Shown here: positions 38,426 to 46,727 of the stretch, one piece after another
Position numbering within the stretch: the first letter of the stretch is position 1
How the letters are laid out: the number at the start of each line of letters is the position of its first letter
Assembly (NCBI RefSeq): GCF_040706555.1
Contig: NZ_JAPDRH010000002.1
Span: forward strand, 1,426,001 to 1,490,000
Reading direction: 5' to 3'
DNA: 64,000 nucleotides
From: Lentisalinibacter salinarum
GTDB lineage: Bacteria; Pseudomonadota; Gammaproteobacteria; Steroidobacterales; Woeseiaceae
Program-made: the position numbers and the translations under genes
Notes under the pieces: model-generated
Told to the model about the DNA's origin: nothing
Seen by the model: only the letters and a program-made list of their open reading frames with translations
Databases searched by the model: none

Positions 38426-38455
38426 ATATTAGCACTCACATCTCTGGAGTGCTAA
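38426..38455 (-). promoter_or_regulatory. CIRCE operator (HrcA site) covering a candidate rpoH promoter
   Basis: TTAGCACTC-N9-GAGTGCTAA (38429-38455) is identical to the CIRCE consensus bound by the heat-shock repressor HrcA. Read toward rpoH, its first arm contains TTAGCA as a possible -35 and its second arm runs into TAATAT (38426-38431) as a -10, with an 18-bp spacer; HrcA binding would block this promoter directly. It lies about 46 bp upstream of the rpoH start. Confidence 0.93.
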
Positions 38456-38565
38456 ACGACTGGCGCCCGATCCTGCGCTTCCCGACGGGATATTCGCGTT
38501 CCGCCGTCCGCCGGATGCTGCGGGACTTGTTTTCCCGTGCCCGCCGGCACCATCTCACGGCCAGA

Positions 38566-38595
38566 ATCATAGCACATTATTGAATACTTATTCAA
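38566..38595 (-). promoter_or_regulatory. Distal sigma-70-like promoter of rpoH
   Basis: On the minus strand TTGAAT (complement of 38590-38595), an 18-bp spacer and TATGAT (complement of 38566-38571) form a good promoter. Transcripts would start near 38559, giving a leader of about 175 nt that includes the CIRCE sequence. Its -35 is part of the palindrome at 38580. Confidence 0.6.
38580..38595. promoter_or_regulatory. Palindrome, putative TetR operator
   Basis: TTGAATA-CT-TATTCAA has perfect 7-bp arms and extends outward with one mismatch (ATTATTGAATA/TATTCAAGAAT) to a 24-bp pseudo-palindrome, a usual TetR-family operator size. It overlaps the -35 of the leftward rpoH promoter and, on the plus strand, TTGAAT (38580-38585) 17 bp before TAACAT (38603-38608), a possible promoter of the TetR gene itself. 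Confidence 0.6.
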
Positions 38596-38641
38596 GAATA
38601 GGTAACATCATGACTGAACGGGGGTTTTAAGGGCGGAGACC

Positions 38642-39259
38642 ATGCCACGACCACCATCTTTCGACCGGACGGAGGTCATCGAGCGGGCCACGGAGGTTTT
38701 CTGGCAGCGCGGCTACCGGGGCACCTCCGTCAGCGACCTGGTCCAGGCCACCGGTCTGAAGCCCGGCAGCCTGTACGCCGCGTTCGGCAGCAAGAAGGGC
38801 ATGTTCCTGGAAGTGCTGAAGGCCTACCAGGCCGATTCCGCCGAGCGCCTCCGCGAGTCCCTGCGTGAGGCCGATTCACCCCTGGAGGCGATCCGGCAGT
38901 TCTTCCTGGCGCTGGTCGACGAGACCCTCGACGACCCGAGGCACCGCGGCTGCCTGATGGTGAACGCAATGCTCGAGTATTCCCACCACGACCCGGAGGT
39001 CCAGGGGGAACTCGTGGGCGGTCTGCGTCGTATCGAGACGCTGTTCGGCCGGGCGCTCAGGCGCGCGAGCGAGACCGGCGAGCTCGACCCCAGGCTCGAC
39101 GCCGATGCCACCGCCGCATTCCTCGTCAACAACCTGTGGGGCATCCGCGTGATCTGCCGGGGCCGTCCCTCCCGCGAGGCGGTGGAGGGCATCGTGCGCA
39201 CGGTGCTCGCCGCGCTGGCCGCCTCCGCCGATCAGCGGGGCTCGATGCGCCGCATGTGA
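38642..39259 (+). CDS. TetR/AcrR family transcriptional regulator
   Basis: 205 residues. N-terminal TetR helix-turn-helix (RTEVIERATEVFWQRGYRGT, SVSDLVQATGLKPGSLYAAF, GSKKGMFLEVL) with a ligand-binding helical C-terminal domain; CLMVNAMLEYSHHDPEVQ and the AAFLVNNLWGIRVICR segment resemble the TetR_C_33/AcrR-like subgroup. The ATG has GGCGGAG upstream. Divergent from rpoH and inserted between rpoH and the ftsYEX operon; its tail overlaps ftsX by 28 bp. It probably represses itself through the palindrome at 38580; the inducer is unknown. Confidence 0.92.
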   Translation: MPRPPSFDRTEVIERATEVFWQRGYRGTSVSDLVQATGLKPGSLYAAFGSKKGMFLEVLKAYQADSAERLRESLREADSPLEAIRQFFLALVDETLDDPRHRGCLMVNAMLEYSHHDPEVQGELVGGLRRIETLFGRALRRASETGELDPRLDADATAAFLVNNLWGIRVICRGRPSREAVEGIVRTVLAALAASADQRGSMRRM

Positions 39260-40176
39260 CGGGCGGCGGCGAACCAGGAGCCGAACCAGCCGAGGAACGC
39301 CCCCGTGCCGAGCACGGTCAGGCTCTCCCGCCAGTCCAGCCCGCTCAGCCGGAAACCGCTGCCGTAGAGGCCGGCCAGCCGCGCTACCCCGTCCGAGGTC
39401 AGCCACAGCGAGACCGCGACCAGGACGAGCGCCAGCAGGCCCCCGCCGATGCCGTACAAGAGGCCCGAGTAGAGGAACGGGCGGCGGATGAATCCGGCGC
39501 TGGCGCCGATCAGTTTGGTCACTACGATCTCGTCCCGGCGGTTCTGGATGTCCAGCCTGATGGTATTGCCGATGACGATGATCACCGCCGCGCCCAGCAG
39601 CAGCGCGGTGATCAGGATCACCCGCCGGATCAGGTCCAGCGTGGCGTTGAAGCGCTGCACCCACGCCGTGTCGAGCTGCACCAGGTCGGTCTCGGGCAGG
39701 TTTGCGAGTTCCTCGCGCAGCAACTCGATGAGTGAGTCGTTGCCGGCGACGGCGGGGCGCACCACCAGCGTGTGAGGCAGCGGGTTGTCGTCGAGCGCAT
39801 CCAGCGCGTCGCCGAAGCCGGATCCCGCCTTGAAATCGGCCAGCGCCTCGGTGGCGCTGATGAACTCCACGCGCTCCACGTCGGCCCGACTTTCGATGAT
39901 GCCGGCGAGCCGGCGGGCATCGTCCTCGGCGGTGCCCATGTCCAGGTACACCGAGAAGTCCACCGCACTCTCCCAGCCGCCGGAGAGCTGCGCGGCGTTT
40001 TTCACGCCCAGGTGCAGGCCGGCGGGCAGCGCCAGCGTGATGGCGATCACCAGCACCGTCAGCAGCGTCGACAGGGGCTGTGCGGCCAGCCGCCCGAGCG
40101 CGGCCACCGCCGTCTCCCCGTGCCGGGCCAGCCACGTGCCGGGCCCGCCCGTGCGCCGCTCAGCCGTTGCCGCCAT
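39232..40176 (-). CDS. ftsX: Cell division protein FtsX
   Basis: Inner-membrane partner of the FtsE ATPase; the FtsEX complex activates cell-wall hydrolases at the division septum. 314 residues with a cytoplasmic N-terminus, first helix (LLTVLVIAITLALPAGL), a periplasmic domain containing the catalytic-like FSVYLDMGTAEDDARRLAG segment, then three helices (ILITALLLGAAVIIVIGN, YSGLLYGIGGGLLALVLV and the C-terminal one) with the FtsX domain. Last gene of ftsY-ftsE-ftsX, overlapping ftsE by 17 bp. Confidence 0.94.
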   Translation of the reverse strand: MAATAERRTGGPGTWLARHGETAVAALGRLAAQPLSTLLTVLVIAITLALPAGLHLGVKNAAQLSGGWESAVDFSVYLDMGTAEDDARRLAGIIESRADVERVEFISATEALADFKAGSGFGDALDALDDNPLPHTLVVRPAVAGNDSLIELLREELANLPETDLVQLDTAWVQRFNATLDLIRRVILITALLLGAAVIIVIGNTIRLDIQNRRDEIVVTKLIGASAGFIRRPFLYSGLLYGIGGGLLALVLVAVSLWLTSDGVARLAGLYGSGFRLSGLDWRESLTVLGTGAFLGWFGSWFAAARHMRRIEPR

Positions 40177-40879
40177 TGCCGCGCGTCTCCTTGAGCCAGG
40201 CCGGGCCGTCCGGTTCCTCGTCGCCGGTTTCGCCGGCCAGCATGCCGTTGTCCAGGACGATACGCCGGTGGCCCATGCCGCCGATCAGGTGCAGGTCGTG
40301 GGAGGCGATCATCAGCGTCACGCCCACGTCGTTGAAGCGCTCGAACAGGCGCATGATCTCCAGCGAGAGTTCCGGATCCAGGTTGCCGGTGGGTTCGTCG
40401 GCGATCAGCAGCGTTGGCCGGCCCACGATGGCCCGGGCGATGCCCACCCGCTGCTGCTCGCCGCTGGACAGGGTCTCCGGCATCTGCTTCTCGCGGCGCA
40501 GCAGTCCCACCTGATCCAGTGCGGCACGCACCCGACGGCCGATCTCGCGCTTGCCGGTGCCGGTGATGATCAGCGGCAGCGCCACGTTCTCGAATACGTT
40601 ACGGTCGAACAGCAGCTTGTGGTCCTGGAAAACCATGCCGATGTCGCGCCGGTAGCGGGGGATGCGGCGGCGGCCCACCTTGGCGAGGTCCTGGTTGTTC
40701 ACCACGATGCGGCCCCGGGTGGGCCGCTCGATGAGCGCGATCAGCTTCAGCAGCGTGCTCTTGCCCGCGCCGGAATGCCCGGTGACGAAGACCATCTCGC
40801 CGGCGTCCACGTCCAGCGTGAGGCGCTGCAGCGCATCGTGGCCGGCATAGCGCTTGGTGATGTTCTCCAGGTGAATCAC
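40160..40879 (-). CDS. ftsE: Cell division ATP-binding protein FtsE
   Basis: ABC-type ATPase that powers FtsX in septal cell-wall remodelling. 239 residues: Walker A GHSGAGKSTLLKL, Q-loop VFQDHKLLF, ABC signature LSSGEQQRVGIARAI, Walker B TLLIADEPTGNLDPE and switch His (IASHD). GTG start overlapping the ftsY stop (GTGA); this matches the usual FtsE N-terminus (VIHLENITKRYAGHDAL). Cotranscribed with ftsY and ftsX. Confidence 0.96.
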   Translation of the reverse strand: MIHLENITKRYAGHDALQRLTLDVDAGEMVFVTGHSGAGKSTLLKLIALIERPTRGRIVVNNQDLAKVGRRRIPRYRRDIGMVFQDHKLLFDRNVFENVALPLIITGTGKREIGRRVRAALDQVGLLRREKQMPETLSSGEQQRVGIARAIVGRPTLLIADEPTGNLDPELSLEIMRLFERFNDVGVTLMIASHDLHLIGGMGHRRIVLDNGMLAGETGDEEPDGPAWLKETRGNGGNG

Positions 40880-41838
40880 TGCGCTGCGCCGCCTCCCAGG
40901 TCCAGCAGGGCGTCCACGAATTCCTCGGCATCGAAGGGCTGCAGATCGTCCATGCCCTCGCCGACGCCGATGTAGCGGATGGGGATGCCGAGGCGGTTGG
41001 CGATGCCGAGTACCACGCCCCCCTTGGCACTGCCGTCGAGCTTGGTGACCGTGATGCCCGTGACCTTCACGGCGGCGCTGAATTTCTCCGCCTGGGACAG
41101 CGCGTTCTGGCCGAGCCCGGCGTCGAGCACCAGCATCACCTCGTGAGGCGCGGTCTCGTCCTGGCGGCCCAGCACCCGGGCGATCTTGCCGAGTTCGTCC
41201 ATGAGGCCGCCCTGACTCTGCAGCCGGCCGGCGGTATCGGCGATCAGCACGTCGGTGCCGCGGGCCTTCGCCGCCGCCCAGGCGTCGTAGGCCACGGCCG
41301 CCGGGTCTGCGCCGGTCTGCTGCGCCACCACCGGCACGCCGTTGCGCTTGCCCCAGGCCTGCAGCTGCTCGACGGCGGCGGCCCGGAAGGTATCGCCCGC
41401 CGCCAGCATCACCGCGAGGCCCTGGTCGCCGAGACGCTTCGCGATCTTGCCGATGCTGGTTGTCTTGCCGGCGCCGTTCACCCCGACCATCAGCAGCACC
41501 CACGGACGCGGCGCGTCCGGCACCTCCAGCGGCACCTCCACCGGGCGCAGTATGTCCAGCATGGCATCGCGCAGGCCGCGCAGCAGCGCCTCCAGGTCCT
41601 TCAACTCCTTGCGGGCGAGCTTCCTCCGCAGGGAGTCGATGATCTGCATGCTGGTCTCGACGCCGACGTCGGCCATCACCAGCCGGGTCTCGAGCTCCTC
41701 CAGCGCGTCCTCGTCGATCCTGCCGCCGGGGAACAGGTTCGCGAGGTCGTAGGTGAGCCAGGAGTCGCCCCGGTTCAGCCGCTCCCGCAGCCGCTTGAGG
41801 AAGCCCTTGCGGCCGGCCTTGTCTGCAGCGTCTTTCAT
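40876..41838 (-). CDS. ftsY: Signal recognition particle receptor FtsY
   Basis: GTPase that docks SRP-ribosome complexes at the inner membrane. 320 residues, an NG-domain form with only a short N-terminal extension; the long acidic A domain of enterobacterial FtsY is missing, as in many other bacteria. G motifs: GVNGAGKTTSIGKIA (G1), DTFRAAAVEQL, DTAGRLQSQ (G3), TKLDGSAKGG (G4). ATG at 41838 with ACGAGG close upstream; the open frame 22 codons longer is unlikely. First gene of ftsYEX, divergent from rsmD. Confidence 0.95.
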   Translation of the reverse strand: MKDAADKAGRKGFLKRLRERLNRGDSWLTYDLANLFPGGRIDEDALEELETRLVMADVGVETSMQIIDSLRRKLARKELKDLEALLRGLRDAMLDILRPVEVPLEVPDAPRPWVLLMVGVNGAGKTTSIGKIAKRLGDQGLAVMLAAGDTFRAAAVEQLQAWGKRNGVPVVAQQTGADPAAVAYDAWAAAKARGTDVLIADTAGRLQSQGGLMDELGKIARVLGRQDETAPHEVMLVLDAGLGQNALSQAEKFSAAVKVTGITVTKLDGSAKGGVVLGIANRLGIPIRYIGVGEGMDDLQPFDAEEFVDALLDLGGGAAQ

Positions 41839-41951
41839 GTGCCTCGTTGTCAGTGCATGCCGCCGCGGTATCCTGTCCGCGGACCCCCGCCCGGAGCGCG
41901 ACATCTTAGCAGCACACCTCCATCTCCGGATGCCCCGCAGCGGTTGCGGCC

Positions 41952-42557
41952 ATGGCGCGGCGGCCTGAGCGCGGCGACCGGCGTCCGCCGGGCAGCGTCC
42001 GCATCATCGGCGGGCGCTGGCGCGGCCGCCGCCTGCCCGTCGCCGAGGCCGAAGGACTCAGGCCGACCACCGACCGCATCCGCGAGACGCTGTTCAACTG
42101 GCTGCGGCCGCAGCTCGCCGGCAGCCGGGTGGCGGATCTGTTCGCCGGCACCGGCATCCTGGGCATCGAGGCCCTGTCCCGGGGCGCCGCCTCCGCCCTG
42201 TTCGTCGAGCGCGACCGCCGCCTCGCCCGCGCCATCGAGAACAGCCTGAATACGCTGGTAGCCGGCGGCTGCCGGGTGCTGGCCGCGGATGCCTACCGTC
42301 TGCTGGCCGGCGGCGAGCCGGAGCCGTTCGACGTCGTGTTCCTCGACCCGCCCTACGGTCACGGCCGGCTCGACGAATTGTGTACACTTCTCGCAGGCCG
42401 CGGCTGGCTGGCCGACGACGCTCTGGTGTACTTGGAGCACGACCGCCGCTCGCCGCCCCGGCTGCCGCCGGGCCTCGAGACCCGGCGGGAGAAGACCGCC
42501 GGCAATGTGAGATTCGTGCTGCTCGGCAGGACCGAGCCGACTGGGGGAGCGCTATGA
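41952..42557 (+). CDS. rsmD: 16S rRNA (guanine966-N2)-methyltransferase
   Basis: Methylates G966 of 16S rRNA within assembling small subunits. 201 residues with the N-terminal IIGGRWRGRRLPV and RPTTDRIRETLFNWL, SAM-binding ADLFAGTGILGIEALSRGA and catalytic FLDPPYG (the DPPY motif). The gene overlaps coaD by 4 bp (ATGA), the classical rsmD-coaD pair. Confidence 0.95.
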   Translation: MARRPERGDRRPPGSVRIIGGRWRGRRLPVAEAEGLRPTTDRIRETLFNWLRPQLAGSRVADLFAGTGILGIEALSRGAASALFVERDRRLARAIENSLNTLVAGGCRVLAADAYRLLAGGEPEPFDVVFLDPPYGHGRLDELCTLLAGRGWLADDALVYLEHDRRSPPRLPPGLETRREKTAGNVRFVLLGRTEPTGGAL

Positions 42558-43039
42558 GCATCGCCGCCATGTACCCGGGGACTTTCGATCCCGTCACGCG
42601 CGGCCACGAGGACCTGGTGCGTCGGGCGTCGCGGATATTCGACCGCATCGTCGTGGCCATCGCCGCCAACCCGGGCAAGCGGCCCATGTTCGACCTGGAC
42701 GAGCGTGTGGCGCTGGCGGAGGCCGTCCTGGCCGACATCCCCGGCGTCGAGGTGATGGGTTACGAGGGACTCACCATCGATTTCGCCCGCCAGCACGACC
42801 TGGGCGCCATCATCCGCGGCCTGCGCGCCGTCTCCGATTTCGAGTACGAGTTCCAGCTCGCGAACATGAACCGCCATCTCACCGACGAGGTGGAGACCGT
42901 GTTCCTGACGCCTACGGAGCGCTACACCTACATATCTTCCAGCCTGGTGCGCGAGATCGCCATGCTGGGCGGCGACGTGGGCGAGTTCGTCTCGCCGGTG
43001 GTGGAGAAGGCCCTGCTCGAGCGCAGGCCCGCCAACTAG
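42554..43039 (+). CDS. coaD: Phosphopantetheine adenylyltransferase
   Basis: Fourth step of coenzyme A synthesis, joining 4'-phosphopantetheine to AMP from ATP. 161 residues. Nucleotidyltransferase signature MYPGTFDPVTRGHEDLVRRA (TxGH form), GLRAVSDFEYEFQLANMNR, and the ISSSLVREIA loop. ATG overlaps the rsmD stop and has GGGGGAGC upstream. Confidence 0.97.
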   Translation: MSIAAMYPGTFDPVTRGHEDLVRRASRIFDRIVVAIAANPGKRPMFDLDERVALAEAVLADIPGVEVMGYEGLTIDFARQHDLGAIIRGLRAVSDFEYEFQLANMNRHLTDEVETVFLTPTERYTYISSSLVREIAMLGGDVGEFVSPVVEKALLERRPAN

Positions 43040-43065
43040 AATCTTCCGGCCGGTCGCCGTCGACG

Positions 43066-43878
43066 CTATCGCTGGCAGCGCGGGCAGTAGTAGCTGGAAC
43101 GCTGACCGATCACCCGCTGCCTGACCGGTTCGCCGCAGTCCGGGCACGGCTCGCCGGCCCGCCCGTAGACCGACAGGCTCTGCCGGAAATAGCCCGGCTC
43201 GCCGTCGCCGCCGTAGAAGTCCCTGAGCGTGGTGCCGCCCGCGGCAATGGCCTCGGACAGAACGGACTTCACGGCATCAGCCAGGCGGTCCAGCCGCTGT
43301 CGCGAGATGCGGCCCGCGGGACGGGACGGGTGGATGCCCGCCCGGTACAGTGCCTCGCTGGCGTAGATGTTGCCGACGCCGACGACCACACGGGCGTCCA
43401 TCAGGGCCGTCTTCACGGCCGCCCGCCTGCCGGCGAAGGCCCGCCGCAGCCAGGCGCCGTCGAACGCCTCTTCCAGCGGTTCCGGCCCCAGCCGCGCCAG
43501 CAACGGATGTTGGGTCCCGTGCGGCACCCAGTGCAGGGAGCCGAAACGCCGCGGGTCGTGGAAACGCAGCCGGTGACCGTCGTCCAGGACCAGCTCCAGA
43601 TGATCGTGGGTACGCAGCGGCGCCTCCGCGGGCACGATGCGCAGGCTGCCGGACATGCCCAGGTGCAGCATCAGGCTCCCGCTCTCCAGCCGGATCAGCA
43701 GGTACTTGGCGCGTCGGTCCACGGCCGTGATGCGCTGCCCTTGCGCCCTAGCCGCGATGTCCGGCGCCACGGGCCAGCGCAGCCTGGGGTCGCGCACACT
43801 GAGCGCGGCGATACGCCGGCCGGCCAGATGGGGCTCCACGCCGCGTCGGGTGGTCTCGACTTCGGGCAATTCGGGCAT
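43066..43878 (-). CDS. mutM: Formamidopyrimidine-DNA glycosylase (Fpg/MutM)
   Basis: Base-excision repair glycosylase/AP lyase removing 8-oxoguanine. 270 residues. After Met removal the catalytic Pro starts PELPEVETTRRGVEPHL; Lys in DRRAKYLL, GVGNIYASEALYRAGIHP and the C-terminal zinc finger (CPDCG, YYCPRCQR) are all present. The ATG at 43878 was chosen because the N-terminal Pro must follow Met directly; the frame is open 35 codons upstream. Convergent with coaD, divergent from the desaturase. Confidence 0.97.
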   Translation of the reverse strand: MPELPEVETTRRGVEPHLAGRRIAALSVRDPRLRWPVAPDIAARAQGQRITAVDRRAKYLLIRLESGSLMLHLGMSGSLRIVPAEAPLRTHDHLELVLDDGHRLRFHDPRRFGSLHWVPHGTQHPLLARLGPEPLEEAFDGAWLRRAFAGRRAAVKTALMDARVVVGVGNIYASEALYRAGIHPSRPAGRISRQRLDRLADAVKSVLSEAIAAGGTTLRDFYGGDGEPGYFRQSLSVYGRAGEPCPDCGEPVRQRVIGQRSSYYCPRCQR

Positions 43879-44109
43879 GGCGGACAGAGGGACCTGCCCC
43901 CCCACGGGCGGGGCGCGGTCCACGCTCCAGCGGTGCTGAATCGGGGCGGTCATGTTATTGAAATTCACCCGCGAAGGCACCAAATCCTGCGAAGGCGGTC
44001 CAAACCGTTTCCGCGTGTTTGCCCCGAGTGTGAACCGCTCCTTTTTCGCCGGCAGGGGGTCCGTTATAGTGGGCGTCCCGTCACGGCATTCCGACAGGTA
44101 TACCGACGA

Positions 44110-45297
44110 ATGGAATTACTACTGAATTACGCCTACGGCCTGCTGGGCCTCTCTTTCTGGGGCTACGTGCTCGCCGGTTTCGTCATGGTGCAGATCACCA
44201 TGATGGCGGTGACGCTGTATCTGCATCGCGACCAGGCTCACCGGTCGCTGGACCTGCATCCCGCGCTGCGCCATTTCTTCCGCTTCTGGATCTGGATGAC
44301 TTCGGGCATGCTCACCCGCGAATGGGTGGCCGTGCACCGCAAGCACCACGCCTTCTGCGAGACGGAGGGCGACCCCCACAGCCCGAAGGTCTTCGGCCTG
44401 AAGAAGGTGCTGCTGGAGGGGGCGGAGCTCTACCGGGAAGAGACCGGCAACGAGGAGACCATCCGCAAGTACGGGCGCGGCTGCCCGGACGACTGGATGG
44501 AGCGCAACGTCTACACGCGCTTCCCCTACGGCGGGATCATCCTGCTGATCGTGCTCGACCTGCTGCTTTTCGGCGTGCCGGGCATCATCCTGATCGCCAC
44601 TTCGCTGGTTTCCATGCCGCTGTTCGCCGCCGGCGTCATCAACGGCGTGGGCCATCACTCCGGCTACCGCAATTTCGAGTGTGACGACGCCGCCACGAAC
44701 ATCGTGCCCTGGGGGCTGCTGCTCGGCGGCGAGGAACTGCACAACAACCACCACGCTTTTCCGACCTCGGCCAAGTTCTCGGTGCGGCCCTGGGAATTCG
44801 ACATCGGCTGGATGTACATCACGATCTTCCGCTCCCTCGGGCTGGCGAAGGTGAAGAAAGTGGCACCGAAGCCCGTGGTGGCGGAGCCTGCGGAGAACGT
44901 CGACATCGAGACGCTGCGCGCCGTGATCGTCAACCGCATGCACGTGCTGCGGGACTATACCCGGCAGGTGACCCTGCCCGAGTTCCGCCGCCAGAAGGGC
45001 GACGACCCGCTCTGGCGCCGGGCGAAGCGGCTGGTGGTGCGCCAGCCGGCGCTGCTGGACGAGGCGGCGCAGGACCGGCTGCAGTCGCTGCTCGCGCGCA
45101 ATCCGCGGCTGGCCACGGTGTATCAGTTCCGTGAGCGTCTGCGCGAACTGTGGAGCGGAGCGACGAACGTCAGCAACGACAAGCTGGTGGCGCAGCTGCG
45201 TCAGTGGTGCAACGAGGCGGAGGCGAGCGGCATCAAGGCGCTGCAGGACTTCGCCCGCACGCTCCGCGGCTATGCCATGGCGCCGCAACCCGCCTGA
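44110..45297 (+). CDS. Acyl-CoA/fatty-acid desaturase (delta-9 type)
   Basis: Membrane di-iron enzyme introducing a double bond into acyl chains, adjusting membrane fluidity. 395 residues. Three histidine boxes: HRDQAHRSLDLH (HxxxxH), HRKHHAF (HxxHH) and HNNHHAFP (HxxHH), plus HHSGYRNFE, with four transmembrane helices. The C-terminal ~130 residues form a cytoplasmic helical tail (RAVIVNRMHVLRDYTRQVTL to ALQDFARTLRGYAM) like those of Pseudomonas DesA proteins. TATAGT (44065-44070) may be the -10 element. Followed by a strong terminator. Confidence 0.93.
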   Translation: MELLLNYAYGLLGLSFWGYVLAGFVMVQITMMAVTLYLHRDQAHRSLDLHPALRHFFRFWIWMTSGMLTREWVAVHRKHHAFCETEGDPHSPKVFGLKKVLLEGAELYREETGNEETIRKYGRGCPDDWMERNVYTRFPYGGIILLIVLDLLLFGVPGIILIATSLVSMPLFAAGVINGVGHHSGYRNFECDDAATNIVPWGLLLGGEELHNNHHAFPTSAKFSVRPWEFDIGWMYITIFRSLGLAKVKKVAPKPVVAEPAENVDIETLRAVIVNRMHVLRDYTRQVTLPEFRRQKGDDPLWRRAKRLVVRQPALLDEAAQDRLQSLLARNPRLATVYQFRERLRELWSGATNVSNDKLVAQLRQWCNEAEASGIKALQDFARTLRGYAMAPQPA

Positions 45298-45318
45298 CCG
45301 CAGACGCGGCAGACAGGC

Positions 45319-45350
45319 ACAAAAAACCCGCCGACCGGCGGGTTTTTTGT
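45319..45350. terminator. Bidirectional Rho-independent terminator
   Basis: AAAAAACCCGCCG-AC-CGGCGGGTTTTTT is a symmetric hairpin with a 7-bp G/C stem, flanked by six A and six T, working for the desaturase (rightward) and for rpmG (leftward). Confidence 0.92.
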
Positions 45351-45369
45351 ATCCGGTGCGGGAAGCCGC

Positions 45370-45525
45370 CTACTTTATCTTGGCTTCCTTGTACGTCACG
45401 TGCTTGCGGACGACCGGATCGAACTTCTTTGTTTCCATCTTCTCCGGATGCAGGCGCTTGTTCTTCGTCGTGGTGTAGAAATGGCCCGTGCCGGCCGAAG
45501 AGACGAGGCGGATCTTCTCACGCAT
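45370..45525 (-). CDS. rpmG: 50S ribosomal protein L33
   Basis: 51-residue ribosomal protein of the large subunit near the E site. The translated sequence begins MREKIRLVSSAGTGHFYTT and ends VVRKHVTYKEAKIK. It is the cysteine-free form, lacking the two CxxC pairs of zinc-binding L33. GGAGG lies 8 bp upstream of the ATG. It follows rpmB by 23 bp and is read from the same promoter, the usual rpmBG arrangement; a terminator lies 20 bp downstream. Confidence 0.97.
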   Translation of the reverse strand: MREKIRLVSSAGTGHFYTTTKNKRLHPEKMETKKFDPVVRKHVTYKEAKIK

Positions 45526-45548
45526 GGCTATAACCCTCCGGTCTGGCC

Positions 45549-45785
45549 CTAGACCTTCTGGCCCTGGGCGCGGAGCTCGGCGACCACGTCGTCGATGCCC
45601 CGCTTGTCGATGATGCGCATGCCCTTGCTGGAGACGCGCAGCTTCACGAATCGCTGCTCGCTTTCCAGCCAGAAGCGATGGGTGTGCAGGTTCGGCAGAA
45701 AGCGCCGGCGGGTCTTGTTATGGGCATGGGAGACGTTGTTGCCGCTCATGGGCCGCTTCCCAGTCACCTGGCAAACCTTGGACAT
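45549..45785 (-). CDS. rpmB: 50S ribosomal protein L28
   Basis: 78-residue large-subunit protein. Typical opening MSKVCQVTGKRPMSGNNVSH, then NKTRRRFLPNLHTHRFW and KLRVSSKGMRIIDKRGID; full length. A good sigma-70 promoter lies 61 bp upstream. First gene of rpmB-rpmG. Confidence 0.98.
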   Translation of the reverse strand: MSKVCQVTGKRPMSGNNVSHAHNKTRRRFLPNLHTHRFWLESEQRFVKLRVSSKGMRIIDKRGIDDVVAELRAQGQKV

Positions 45786-45845
45786 GGCCTCAAGTTCCTG
45801 AAATCACGAAAAATACGCCGGCGCGGGGCCGGCGGAAGGGCGGTA

Positions 45846-45874
45846 TTTATACCAGCAGGCGCCGCTTTAGGCAA
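45846..45874 (-). promoter_or_regulatory. Promoter of the rpmBG operon
   Basis: On the minus strand TTGCCT (complement of 45869-45874), 17-bp spacer, and TATAAA (complement of 45846-45851) with a TG at the extended -10 position. The predicted start point near 45839 gives a leader of about 55 nt before rpmB. Confidence 0.7.
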
Positions 45875-45887
45875 GAGAAACCGGGCC

Positions 45888-46562
45888 TTACAGCAGGCCG
45901 CGGCTCGCGAGAGAGGTGGCCAGGCCGTCGCCCACCACCAGGTGGTCCAGCATGCGGATGTCCACCAGGTCCAGGGCGGCCTTCAGCCGCCGGGTGATGG
46001 ATTCGTCCGCCTGACTCGGCTCGGCGACGCCGGAGGGGTGATTGTGGGCCAGGATCACCGCGGCGGCGTTCAGCGCCAGGGCCCGCCGCACGACCTCCCG
46101 CGGGTACACGCTGGTGCCGTCCACCGTGCCGCGGAACATCTCCTCGAAGCGGATGACCCGATGGCGGTTGTCCAGGAACAGGCAGCAGAACACTTCCTGG
46201 GGCTGGTCGCGCAGGCGTGCGATGAGGTATTCGCAGGTGTCCGCGGGCCCGCTGATCGTGCGCCCGGGCTTCACCTTCTCGCCGAAGTAGCGCCGGGCGA
46301 GTTCCGCGGCCGCCTTGAGGCGGGCGGTGCGGGCCGCGCCCAGCCCGGGCATCGTGGTCAGCGCCCCGCACTCCGCGTGCAGCAGCGCGCGCAGCCCGCC
46401 GTGCGCGCCGAGCAGCCGACGGGCCAGAGCCACGGCATCGACGCCCGGCCCGCCGCCGCCGAGTACCACGGCCAGCAGTTCGGCGTTGGTCAGCGTTTCC
46501 GCACCGTCGGCCAGCAGTTTCTCCCTGGGCCGCTCCTCCTGCGGCCAGTCCCGGATTCCCAC
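45888..46562 (-). CDS. radC: RadC family JAB-domain protein
   Basis: 224 residues. N-terminal helix-hairpin-helix-like region (PREKLLADGAETLTNAELLA) and C-terminal JAB1/MPN-type metal-binding motif HNHPSGVAEPSQAD with upstream Glu (EEMFRG). RadC proteins were once linked to DNA repair; their real activity is unclear. The start is a GTG at 46562 giving GIRDWPQEERP, as in relatives, with GGGAGGAG upstream. The frame stays open far upstream, antisense to coaBC-dut, which is an artefact. Divergent from coaBC, the common radC-coaBC-dut order. Confidence 0.93.
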   Translation of the reverse strand: MGIRDWPQEERPREKLLADGAETLTNAELLAVVLGGGGPGVDAVALARRLLGAHGGLRALLHAECGALTTMPGLGAARTARLKAAAELARRYFGEKVKPGRTISGPADTCEYLIARLRDQPQEVFCCLFLDNRHRVIRFEEMFRGTVDGTSVYPREVVRRALALNAAAVILAHNHPSGVAEPSQADESITRRLKAALDLVDIRMLDHLVVGDGLATSLASRGLL

Positions 46563-46727
46563 GGCAGTTCTCCTCCCTACCCCGTAGCCGAGCGCCATCT
46601 TCGGCGGCGACGGCTGCCGCTGCGCGTCCCGTTTATGGACGCGGGCGGCACTTAGGGCGGACGCCGCCGGTAGCCACGCACCCGGACGGCAGGCTAAGCT
46701 CGGTCCGTCGACCGGAGGTTCTCGGCC

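Noticed and set aside
44880..45297. C-terminal tail of the desaturase looked transposase-like
   Set aside because: Similar tails are, to my knowledge, normal in gammaproteobacterial DesA-type desaturases, and the reading frame is intact.
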